Shown here: one piece after another, positions 52,421-62,869 of the stretch
How the letters are laid out: each line of letters begins with the position of its first letter
How positions within the stretch are numbered: position 1 is the stretch's first letter
Origin: Ptiloglossa arizonensis
Lineage: Eukaryota; Arthropoda; Insecta; Hymenoptera; Colletidae
Direction of reading: 5' to 3'
Length of the DNA stretch: 64,000 nt
Assembly: GCF_051014685.1 (NCBI RefSeq)
Contig: NC_135052.1
Location: forward strand, 8,151,105 to 8,215,104
Notes under the pieces: generated by a model
What the model was told of the DNA's origin: nothing
The model's database searches: none
What the model saw: only the letters and a program-made list of their open reading frames with translations
Position numbers and translations under genes: made by a program

Positions 52421-52495
52421 AAAGGAAGCGCTATCGCGCTGTTCGGGATTCTTCGACAGTGTTTTTTCAATACCCCCTGGGACCCAAATGGTTAA
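52421..52495 (-). mobile_element. Probable piggyBac-like element end with TTAA
   Basis: Read on the minus strand, the segment begins with the tetranucleotide TTAA (52492-52495), the target of piggyBac elements, as TTAACCATTTGGGTCCCAGG and continues with a run of G. A subterminal palindrome AGCGC-TATC-GCGCT lies at 52427-52440; such inner repeats are common in piggyBac ends. It is placed on the 5' side of the transposase remnant at 52103-52300, in the right orientation. No matching opposite end was found within about 1 kb, so the element appears truncated. Confidence 0.5.
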
Positions 52496-55400
52496 GCGAA
52501 CGATAGATCTGAAACAATATTCCTTCTACACGAGTTGCGTACAGTCGATCACAAAAATCTACACTTTCATCTCACATAGTATGGAAAGTTAAAGTAAACT
52601 ACGAATGTACTCTATCGTACCATCGTTTATATACGTAACGAAAAACCAATAAAGTATTAACATAATAATGCTTAAAACAATATCTAATTTTAGTATGTCT
52701 GTGATACTTGCATGTAATATATCACGATATTCTACATTGTTTCATCGGTGTTCTCTTGTAAACTATCTACCACTTTAATTCTTGAACAATTGAACACCAA
52801 TAGGATTGCCCAAGCTCGATATTCTTTATAATATTTAAAATGATAAAAAATACTAGAAATTTATCGGCTACGTACAGACTTTCGCGACTGCCTCAAATAC
52901 GATACCTCTGTGTACTCTTGAAACATTTTCACAGTATTATTGATTACTTTTATCATCCCCAACATATTGTTTCTGCGCTGTTATTTATCAGAATTGGAAC
53001 CAAGTCAATATTTTCTACGCACGACATTCTTCTTCCTCCGGGAATATTACGCATTCATATAATCCAACCTTGATAAAATTTCAGTTCGACTGGAATTTCG
53101 AATGACACGATAAGTTATTCTAGGGTTAAGCTACGCCTTTACTTATGCGGATGAGAAAAAGTTTTAACCTTCCGAACTTTAACTTTTCCTTAATAAAGTA
53201 GCAAGAAAATAATGCTATGTTTACTAGTTCGGTATAAAGTCTAAGTACGAAGGGGAGTTTTCACAAAGTCGAATAGCTCGTAGCGTCAAGTGTAACAAAG
53301 ATTGCAGAAGGAAGACGCAACGGCGTGAGATATTAATCTTGCGAAATTAGGGGTCTCGGCTGTCGTATCTCGAATGTTTCAAGTTCATCCGAAAAGAAAC
53401 TTTTCATAGCCAGGCAACGTTTTCTTATCCGCATCGTCGAAGCTGTAGTTTCGCCCAAGTGTGGAAATGGAAGTTTAAAGGAAGAGACACAAAATTACTT
53501 ACGACCTGTACCGTCTTAACGAAACAACTTGAAGCATTTCCACCGAACTTCTATTGTAACGCGGGGAAACATTAAAATGCTCGAAAGTTTCGACTTAAAA
53601 GTTCTATGGCTTGTACTGTGTCGATACAAAAGAAAAACATTGGAAGTAATCGTCGTGAAATCTTGACAATTTTACAATTTATCGGATAGTATTTTGAGTC
53701 CACGAGAAATTTCAACTAGACGGAACGATTCATTATTTAATTAGAATCTTCATTTTCCTAGCGAATATTGTCAAGACGTAAGCTCCGCAAATTGATTGAC
53801 AGATAGTTTAAATCGAATCGTGCCATCTAAATTTAATTAGGTACTAATTCTATGGAAATCTTCTACAGATTTATTTTCTAATCGATTTATTCTTTTATTT
53901 AGTTAGTTTATGGTTCAATGGTAGACACGTACATTTTTAGATAATTTACCGTTAGAAATTACATTTGGAAAACATTGTACAATGCTTGTATACGATTTAC
54001 ATTTTATAGATTAGAAATTTTACCTTTAAAATTTATTTTCACAGTTTTCTATTAGCAAATTAATTCTTTATGTTTTACTCTTAATCATTTTTTCATCTTT
54101 CACAATTTTCTCGTACTTGTTCTTCCTTCTCCTCTTCAATTCTGTAAATTATACAGCAGAAACTACAGAAATAATTCAAGAAGAATAGGAATATTTGGTT
54201 TCCTTATAAACCTGTCTAATTAGAGTTAATTTATAATTTTTACGCTCCGTGTTTCTTTTCTCAGCGAATAAATTCTGTTTTTCCATTTTATACGCTGTAA
54301 GATCACAATTACGAGGAAAAACAGGTGGATCGCTGAATGTCGCGTTTGTCCTCAATAATTTAATATTACATTAAACCCAAGCGGCCTCATTCATTTTCCT
54401 GTTCCGGCATGCTCGCTCTCTTGAATTCTCAGTTGACTCATAATATCTCCCTGAAGACAAATTCGCATCCGATTGGATTAAATTCTGATTTTAAGTGTTT
54501 TTCAACCCAACAACAGCGTCACATTTAGCGAAGTTTCCATTCTCCATTAACTTCTAATTAGCTACGAATTTTTATCTCTCCGGAAAATTAATTTTTCCAA
54601 ACAAACTAGTCTACGAATCAGAAAAATAATTATTATGAATTATTATGAAAAATTTTACCAGCAGCCAAACCGTCGATATATTTTAAATGGTTTAGAACTT
54701 TAAACATTTTCGAAAATAAGTTGTTATTTAAATTAAGAGATTAAAAATTTGATTTAATTATTTATTTGTATTCAATCTCCCGCCATTCATATCTATCCTC
54801 TTTTCCTCGTTATTCTGATCTGAAATTACAGAAACTCGTAATTTCTATTTATTTCTTAAGCAGTATTCTTCGAATTTAATATAACATTACTCTTCTTATA
54901 CGATTTAAAGAAATTCTACTAAAAATTGTTACTCGACCCAACAGATTGCGTTGAAAAATTTCTTCACCAGCAATAGATACCAAACTTCCTTCATTATTTA
55001 CTTATTAGCAAACCTTAATGTAATGCAGCGTATTAAAAACGTATTGCCTATGCGCTGATAATTTTATGCTTCATTTTAATTGATACTTCTAATTACTGTA
55101 TTTGTCGAGAAACTTCCTATATTTGCACGAAATTATGGCGAGTATAACCGTGTATTCGCAAGTACGTCCATAATTTTGCAAGTTCTTGCAGAAAGGCTTG
55201 ACTTGGGGAATAACTTACGGATAATTTGCAGGCCCATCTGCTACTGCCGCCATGTAAATACTGCCACAATAGTTTCAAAATAATTTGAACGCAACAACCG
55301 AACCTAAAAAAATTCCCCTCAGTTATAGACTCGAGCTCTAAATAAACTCAGTATTTTAATTTAAAAGATTGGAAGCAAACTTTTCTATTTATGAGAGCAA

Positions 55401-55808
55401 TCGTAACGTAAAAATATGTAATTAATAGTTTAACAGTAAGTGCGACGTGGTCTTACTTTAAGAAAAACAATTTATTATATACTTTTTATTTCATAATCGG
55501 TAGATTTATACGATAAGAAATAATAATCTTTATAAAAGAATCTATTATTCTGTTTCCATAAACTGATAGAAACACGATATTGCATTATAATATCAACCCA
55601 TTTAGATCAAATTTAAATGCTGACCAATTATTGGAGAAATCAAATATAAATCCGCTTAAATAACACCGAGATTGATTTGAATAAATAATAAATTGCTTTA
55701 TAATGACTAAATAGAAGAGAAATTCATAATTGAAGCATAATTATAGTGCATAAATTACACAGGTTATTGTAGCTGCATACGTGAAATGTACAGAGAGATA
55801 TGAATTTG

Positions 55809-56272
55809 TAATTCAACCGAAAGAAGAGTGATCTTTCGTACAAAAATAGTTCGAAAATGTGGAATAAAGGTTGTTCAAAGCAGGCTTCGCTTTCGTAAAG
55901 ATTGATTTTCAAAATTCGACCAAAATTTATATTATCGAATACGATTCGATTAACGTGTCTGTCCATTACTCATTACTTCTACTTGTGTCACTGTTTGTAA
56001 ACTTACTTACTATTTGACAATATTACTATCTTCTATCTACATAGCTAGAACCAATTAAAATAGATATTATCATACCACCAGCCATGTTTACAAACATTTA
56101 CGCAATTATGAAGAACAAGTTATAGACACACGCGTAACCCAGGCGTTCTGAATGGTGTGCGTGCCCCGTGAATTTTCGAAATCGATTTTCTCGAGTATGA
56201 AATCTCGTGCGGATAAATATTTTGCTACATTTTCAATTTATTTGAATACGAAGAATCACTCCGTTTGAAGTT
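55809..56272. mobile_element. Fold-back MITE, copy B (in Ig-gene intron)
   Basis: The left arm contains TCAACCGAAAGAAGAGTGAT, TTCGAAAATGTGGAATAA and GTCCATTACTCATTACTTCT. The right arm is its diverged inverse (TGAAGTTGAAC outer end, TTTTCTCGAGTATG, CCATGTTTACAAACATTTAC inner end). Size and internal order match the copy at 19003-19475. It lies in the long intron of the Ig gene. Confidence 0.72.
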
Positions 56273-56639
56273 GAACTACGAATTCTGTCACACCTTATAC
56301 AGTGAACTATATTATTAAACGATGTATTGGTTGCAAACTCAGTTCATCGAATATTTCGAGTTAAAATTATATTATTTTAATAATGATTTTATAGATGAAT
56401 ATGATATCTTTTTAAATAATTTTCCCACGATATAAAAATGTAAGTAAAAACAGGAGGATGAAACAATTTATTTAAAAGATCAGTTTGCAAGAAATATCAA
56501 GTTTATCAATATTTCCTCGATATACTCGCGCATTTTTAACTATCTATAACTTTCGTATACATATTTGAGAGAATACCGCATAAATTTATTTTTGTACACT
56601 CTACAGAATACGTAGGTTCGGTTATGCGATTGTTACAAG

Positions 56640-56657
56640 TTTTTTTTTTTTTTTTTG
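56640..56657. repeat. Poly-T run, 18 bases
   Basis: A homopolymer run in intron sequence. It could be a retroposon tail in reverse, but no matching body was recognised. Confidence 0.95.
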
Positions 56658-57739
56658 TCACGGACTATTCGCGACATCGACAAAATTCCTTCTCGATATT
56701 TTAGAGTACACTGGGCCTTTTATTTGTTATATGGTATACCGCTGCGAGACATACCACTGCAGCGAATATTCACTTCCATATTTTTTTTTTATGTTTTGTT
56801 TTTGGGCCAACATATAAATTTTCACAATGTTCCACGGTTCTTTCAAAAACAAATAACATTTATTTCAAATATAGTTTCGTATTTTTTACAGCGGAGAAAA
56901 TATGACAAAAAATTCCCTTTGATGCACCAGTATATTTAGAGACGTTTTCTCAACCATTTCAATAACCGATAACTAAACCAACGATGTCAAATTCTCAAAA
57001 TAATACCAATATTTGGTAATGCAGAGACTACGCTAACAAAAATAATCGGTATCGATCGAGTTACGTGATTCCCTCTGTCTATTGCACATCGTGTAAAAGG
57101 CGTCGGTGAATTTTATTGGCCAACTCTGTACATTACTCTAACAACGAATCTAATTGAAATCAATGAACCTATTGAAATAGAAAATAAGTGCTATAAACGA
57201 AAGTTCAATAGTAGTCTGCCCTAGTAGTCTGGTGGAGTTTATCAGACCTTACTCGACAAAAATTAGTCCATAATTAAAAAAAAAAGAAGCCATTGCCTAA
57301 TATACTAACTTTTATCTACCTCTCAATTGACTCGTTACGCATGTGCCAATGTATTGCCAGTATTCTACAAATATAGAATGGTACCCATTTTTATCGAAAA
57401 GTAAATAGAAACTGGAGCTCATTATTTCTCAGCAGAACACTAACGTAACTTTCTTCTTATATAATATATCATTGTACGACACGATATACAACATACTTGA
57501 TGAATATTTTTCAAAATATTACAATATGTACATCCCATATAATTTACCCATTCAAAACGACTCGTACAACTCTAAATTACTTTCTCCTCTCTCGTGGCAA
57601 ATTGAAATCCGTTAGACAACAAAACTTGTTTCATTTCTCAACAAGAGAAGCCAATCGCAATTCCAAACAAACATACATCCTGGGAATATCAACGGACAGA
57701 GCGATCTGTCATAGAAGAAAAAAGAGAAAAGACCGGGTA

Positions 57740-58560
57740 ACCGTGATCGTGAGATTCGTCCCGCGGTCGTACAATTCCAGAACAGTGTATCTTATTTACA
57801 AAATTCACTCGGGAGCACCGTGTCGAAACGCGTTACAATTTTCGGGTCGACCACCAGGGATGGTTAATTCTCGTCGTGCACGCTCGCTTGTTCACGCGTT
57901 GGAATTCACTTTTGAGATCGTGACTCGGGGATGGTCTCGGGCTCGACACTTGGCTTTCTTTCTCGATGACACGAGTCGCGGGAACGATGCACCGGCGAGG
58001 CGATATAATTCGAAGTTTTTCCGTCACGGTAACACGTGCGCAATTTATTCTCCCGATCGCGTTTACCTTGAACCCCCATCGCGGGGTTCTGTGGCCGGCC
58101 ACTACGTCCGCGGAAATAAAACTTGTCAACTGCGCAATGAAAGAGAGCGGAGGGGACTGACTTCGAGAAATGTCTGGCATTATCGCGATAATGCAGCGTC
58201 GTCTTCCACAGGGGGTGAACAGGAGGGGCGCCAGGGGTGCCACGGTCCCACATAGCACGCGGTGTGTATCCGTTACTATTACCTTTTTATTTTCATTGCC
58301 GTACGTGTGGCCGCCGCGAAGTATCCACTTTCGGTCCTTGTACACCGTGTGCCTGGATTCGATGGACGCTCGTAAATTCTTCTTCCTTTCCTGCACCGTT
58401 AATAGCCGGATAGAAAATTGAATGTTCTGTTTCTCGGTCCAAAGCCCTGGAATCATCGCGCGGTAACGTTTTCCAACGACATCGGAACGAATCGACCGAC
58501 TCGTCGTTCTCGTTTAACCCTCTCGCCTACGATGCGCCACTCCAGTGGCGGACCATTACA
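57740..58560. other. GC-richer block inside the Ig-gene intron
   Basis: Base composition shifts to near 50% GC between AT-rich flanks. Two long overlapping frames run in opposite directions (+ 57497-58255, 252 codons; minus 57833-58456, 207 codons). Neither shows a domain, signal or repeat, and both are rich in R/S/T/P, as expected for chance frames in GC-rich DNA. The block could be an internal promoter/first exon or an enhancer of the Ig gene. TTAACCCTCTCGCCTACGAT at 58515 resembles a piggyBac-type end, but no partner end was found. Confidence 0.4.
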
Positions 58561-60784
58561 AAGATTCGTCTTTATAAACGTAAATTTTTTCCGAGAGGGA
58601 GAACGATACAAATTTTGTGGGCTATGGGAGAGGTGATAGCGGGAAAGTTGGTACTCGTGCGTAAAACGGGGGAAGAAGATTTGAACGATTTTTTCACGAG
58701 TGTACACGGTGATTCAGTTACGAAGGTAAGTTCCATTTTGAAGGTATCGGAACTCATCTAGGGTGAAATGTAATCATCGATTCGGGTTAATTAATTTTTA
58801 TCAGTTTCGTTGTATCGTATTAGCAGAAGTTTATAGTGGAATATAAGTGTTTGCCGTTTGTATAATTGGTTTTTGTCGCATTTTGTTTATTGAAAACGAA
58901 TGTGTTAGTTCTGAATGTGCTAGGGAATTGAATCCCGTGTGAAACGAAAATTTGGTTTGTTTTTGGAATTTAGAAAAGAGTGGTAGAGAAGAGTGACTCT
59001 GAAGTATTTAATCACATAGAACGGTTGGAATCGTAGCTCGTTAGTGTAAAAGTATTAAAATTTCTATCAACTTGAAATCAAGCTTTATGGAATTATAAAC
59101 GCAAAATTTACATATTAAAACCGTGTACCACGTTACATTTACATACCGTGTGTACATTAATCAAACAGGTTAAAAAATCCTTCGACCAGTGGTAACGAAA
59201 ATAAGAAAAAACTATTAGAGTATAAATATTAATAGAATATCTTTTCCATATTCCGGTAACTGGTATTTCCATAACCGTCTGACCGAAATAAAACAATCCG
59301 AGCATGTGTATAAACTATAGACTTATCGATATATTTTAACACGAGTTCGAAGGGAAAGTTACGAATGTTTTAAAAAAAATTGAATATTTATATTTTTTCT
59401 GCATAAAAAATGGCTTATACCATAGACGGTATACTGTTACATGACCGAACAAAAATCTAAAGGCCCTACCACATCCTGGTGTCGAATTTATGTTGTCAAA
59501 ATAGGAGATATCGTGAAAGACGGGATTAAAGTTTTGACTTGAACATTTCTGAAAGTACAAATAACTTTTCCACTTAACTCTAAATCAGTCATTATTACTC
59601 ATTTGTTCGGTAACACTGTTGAGAAATAGTCATCCGTGACCCCATAAGAGATAATTTTGGTTTTCATTGCAAACAGTGGGCACGAAATTTCTCGAAGCAG
59701 TGTTCACTTTAAATTATAATTGATCGTAAACACGAGATGTGGAAAAAACGAGCAGGTGCGCACGAAGGATTCGATTTAGAGCTAATGGAATGTACATGTC
59801 ACAGAGTTTCCTCGAAGGGTACCAATGCAAAAAATATTGGCAGTTACATTTGTGTACGCCCTTAGTTCTGTGTCGTCCCCTTTCAAGGATTTCTCGGTAT
59901 TCTTTCTATTGCTAGAAAAGCTCAAAAAAAAAAACAATATATTCTGAAACTTAGCAGCACACAACGTTATTCGTTAAAATAAGCGAAATCTCGTACATAA
60001 ATAAATTCGAGAATTTCCTCTGTACGATGTAATTTTCTGTTTCAATATTGGATTCTAAAAAATATTTAAATATAGAATTCACTGTTTCAATATTTAACGT
60101 ATGTATATATGTATATCAGCGTGCTAAATACCGTACGATGTAGTTGGATGCAAAAGAGATCTAAATAAAGATTGCAATGAAATAGAGTATTGTCTACGGA
60201 GTATCGACTCGTGGAACGTGCGACGAATAAAATTTCACAGTTGCTTTTACAACAATAGCATCCTAGCTCTCCCGCTTTCGACTACGTCCGAATCGAACGA
60301 ACAGTCCGGAAATCATTGTCGAACATTAAGCTTTATCGCCCGTACTGTGTGCGCTCGAATTTATTTGCCAATTTGTCTTATGCCAATAAGCCTCCTGTAG
60401 AAAGGAGAAATAAAAGACAGAGAATTGAAAGCGAAAAACAATGGAACGATACACCGAAGGAAATAGGTACGTCGGATTAATTTCAAAAACAAGGAAAAAC
60501 TTCGTTTTCGAAAGCGACAAACGTTCCAACGTAGCTATTAATTTGTCATTGTTCGAATAAATTTTTATTTCCTACGAAACACAAAGTCGATTTTATTCGT
60601 TCTCGATCTTTAATAGGGAGGGATTTTTTAAATAAATTAACACAGATGTTTCTATTCATGTTTCTAAATTTGTATTTCTCGTATATTTTTATTCCTCAAT
60701 TTTTACAGTTTTTTATCGAACGCACTACCTATCCCAGTGAAAGTTTTTAACTTTATCGATCGATAAGTTGTAACGCGCAAAAAA

Positions 60785-60805
60785 CAGTTGTACATTGTAC
60801 AACTG
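60785..60805. repeat. Palindrome CAGTTGTAC / GTACAACTG
   Basis: Two 9 bp arms separated by 3 bases, 167 bp upstream of the Ig exon at 60972. Confidence 0.75.
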
Positions 60806-60971
60806 GATATGTGTTTCTTCTGAAGAGGGACTATGAGAAAACTGAACCGTTAAAAAGAATTAAATAATCATTGTTCCCTTTCACATACTTGACTTTCGGT
60901 AATAGACACAATGAACCGAAGATTTTATTAACGGTATAAAAATCTAGAAACGCATTTCTTCTTTGTTCTAG

Positions 60972-61092
60972 CAACCGAGGAGAAATTTGATCTTGTATAT
61001 AGAAAGAAAATCATAGACGATAAGGATGGAGTGGAGATAACGTGTATGGCAGAAGGACTTTATCCAAAACCTACCTTGGATATATCCATCGA
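60972..61092 (+). CDS. Ig-superfamily protein, exon for first half of C-type Ig domain 2
   Basis: A pyrimidine-rich tract ending TTCTAG precedes the exon and GTAAGT follows it. The entry phase is 1, matching the donor phase of the V-domain exon at 45622, and the exit phase is 2. The reading frame gives STEEKFDLVYRKKI, then a B strand DGVEITCMAEG (Cys at 61043), then LYPKPTLDISIE. The C-x-A-E-G-L-Y-P-K-P pattern resembles the B strand and BC turn of C-set Ig domains such as those of the B7/butyrophilin type. The strand-C tryptophan expected in most Ig folds is absent (LDIS instead of LxW). Joining this exon to the next completes the domain. The long distance from the V exon (15,349 bp) is large but normal for insect neural or adhesion genes. 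The protein is presumably extracellular, following domain 1. Confidence 0.86.
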
Positions 61093-62687
61093 GTAAGTAC
61101 TCCTGCAAGCTTGCCAACCCCCCAAGCATGCACTAGGGTAAACTATCCAATCTTCTGATATTTTCAAATCTCGATAAGGACAAAATTTTGCTTATTTCTT
61201 AACGAATAAAAGACTTCCGCACGATGCACACGGGCACGATATTGTTTCACTAAGAACAAATACGTAAACTCTTTGTCTCGGTTTCTCTACAAATTGAATC
61301 TGCTCTCACTACATAACGTGTTACGAAAATTAAAGACACAAACAAATTTGCCAATATCTTTAGAATTCGTTGCATACGATAAATTAAATTCTTTTCGTTA
61401 AAAATACCGCACTGTAAAATTACGTTCCGTAATAAATAGATCAAACGGAAAATGTTATTTGCGAAATTACGATAAGAAAAAATTCTTTTTAATGTATCGT
61501 TGTAATAGAAATTTTATTTGCTCCGATGTACCACGATAAAGAAAAATATAAATATTAAAAGCGTTTGGGTGAAAATGGGAACAAAAGTCGTCTGATTTTA
61601 ACACGAGAAACTTCTCAGCGATAACAACGAATCCTGTGAAACGGTCTCCCAGCAGTGTTATCTGTAATAATAAAACCCGAAGTACAAAGCGTGAACAGCG
61701 ACAAGACGTAGATTAAACCGCACTGAATAAACATCGCTATTATTTTACATATTCATTAAGACTTTCAACGTGTAGGACGAGATATGTAAAATTAGTGTGA
61801 TTAAACAGTTGGCATTACAGAAAATTAGGCCACAGGAAACGTATTTAATAATCTGCACCTACGTGCAGGTATGGCTTTTCACATATTCTTCGAGATCGTA
61901 TTTTTTATAATAATGTAAATCACGATAGCGTATGTTTCAACCAGTGTTCATAAAATCCGTAAAAAAATTAAGTACTTAACACGTTACGATTTTTTACACT
62001 ATTAGAATTCCAAAAATTCCTGTCGGTACATTAAACATCGGTTGAAAGTCGCTACAAGCTACTTGACTTTTTCTTTCAACTAAGCAAACATGGATCAATT
62101 TTATAGAATTTTTGTATTTGCAATAGAAACCGCTCAAAAACAGAGGTTAGAGTTTCTGACAACGATACCACATGAATCTCCGAAATAACAGTATCATGCT
62201 AATACGGAACACTCGACCAGTGTACAAGGTGTCCCGCCAGAAACAGAACACTTCGATACCTCTTTCATTCCTAACGAAGGAAACACAAGTTTCGAACGCG
62301 ATTCGAATGTTATTGAAAATATCCTCTCCCTAAAACCTTTTCTACGCCACGCAATTGAATTTTCAATTGAATTACATTATTCAACGTTCACGAGATTCAT
62401 CAATGGAAATTGCTCAACATTCGAGCTTCCTGGAACCTATGTTCTGACAAATAATCATACACACCAAAAATCGCTGAATTCTCGATGAAAAAGAATGAAC
62501 GAAAAGAAATTCTTTTTTTCTTCGTGGTTGAAACAATTCGTGCAATGTTTGCGAAAGTGCTTGCTCTTATCGTTTCAACGAAAAGGAAACCGTTTGACGT
62601 CTCGTTTCTGGCGGGACACCCCGTATTGCATGATGTTTGGGCTTTAACGCGGCCGTGATAATTTTGCAAACGTCGCTTCCATTGCAG
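61093..62687 (+). other. 1.6 kb intron splitting Ig domain 2
   Basis: This phase-2 intron has a GTAAGT donor and a TTGCAG acceptor. It interrupts the second Ig domain between its C and D strands. Its last quarter is occupied by a 399 bp MITE (62225-62623), leaving only 64 bp of non-transposon sequence before the acceptor. The rest is AT-rich with no features seen. Confidence 0.8.
62225..62623. mobile_element. MITE with TA duplication, Tc1/mariner-type ends
   Basis: The terminal inverted repeats are CAAGGTGTCCCGCCAGAAAC on the left and, read from the right end inwards, CGGGGTGTCCCGCCAGAAAC. They match at 18 of 20 positions, and TA flanks both sides (62223-62224 and 62624-62625). At 399 bp with no transposase frame, it is a non-autonomous element. 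A TA target duplication fits the Tc1/mariner superfamily, but the exact family is not known to me. It sits inside the intron of the Ig gene, close to the last exon in the window. Confidence 0.82.
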
Positions 62688-62869
62688 GGGTGTTCCGGAA
62701 AAGCAAACAGTGAGGCCCACCGTTACGCTGCGTGACGATGGACTGTACGATATCTTATCACGAAAGGCCTTACTGGACGAAGATTTACCGGAAGCGGCGA
62801 TTGTCAAATGCTTGCTCGGTATACCGAAGGCAAACTACAACGTTTCCCACCAAACCGTCTACTATCCTG
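62688..62869 (+). CDS. Ig-superfamily protein, exon for second half of C-type Ig domain 2
   Basis: The acceptor is CTTCCATTGCAG and the donor is G|GTTAGT. The phase is 2 in, which fits the exon ending at 61092 (GA|G = Glu), and 1 out. The translation runs EGVPEKQTVRPTVTLRDDG, then LYDILSRKALLDEDLP, then AAIVKCLLGIPKANYN and VSHQTVYYPG. The Cys at 62809 would pair with the Cys at 61043 to close domain 2. An NVS sequon (Asn 62839) sits near the domain end, consistent with a secreted or surface protein. The exon ends right after the G strand (QTVYYPG), so at least one more exon must follow for the linker, any third domain, and a membrane or GPI anchor. I could not see one in the remaining 1.1 kb. 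The acceptor lies 64 bp downstream of the end of a small transposon. Confidence 0.86.

Larger units (their letters stand above)
45623..60971 (+). other. 15.3 kb intron of the Ig gene
   Basis: The intron starts GTAAGT and ends TTCTAG; the flanking exons are both phase 1. It contains no second gene that I can support. Identified contents are a short (GC)n run at 45732-45753, a 12 bp triplication at 46178-46214, a 29-30 bp minisatellite (51889-52110), a piggyBac-like remnant (52103-52495), a fold-back element (55809-56272), an 18-T run (56640-56657) and a GC-richer block (57740-58560). The stretches 46215-51888 and 52500-55800 are AT-rich with short scattered open frames on both strands and nothing recognisable. 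Confidence 0.8.

Noticed and set aside
57497..58456. Overlapping 252-codon (+) and 207-codon (-) frames as genes
   Set aside because: They overlap on opposite strands in a GC-rich block, show no domain or motif, and are R/S/T/P-rich as chance frames are.
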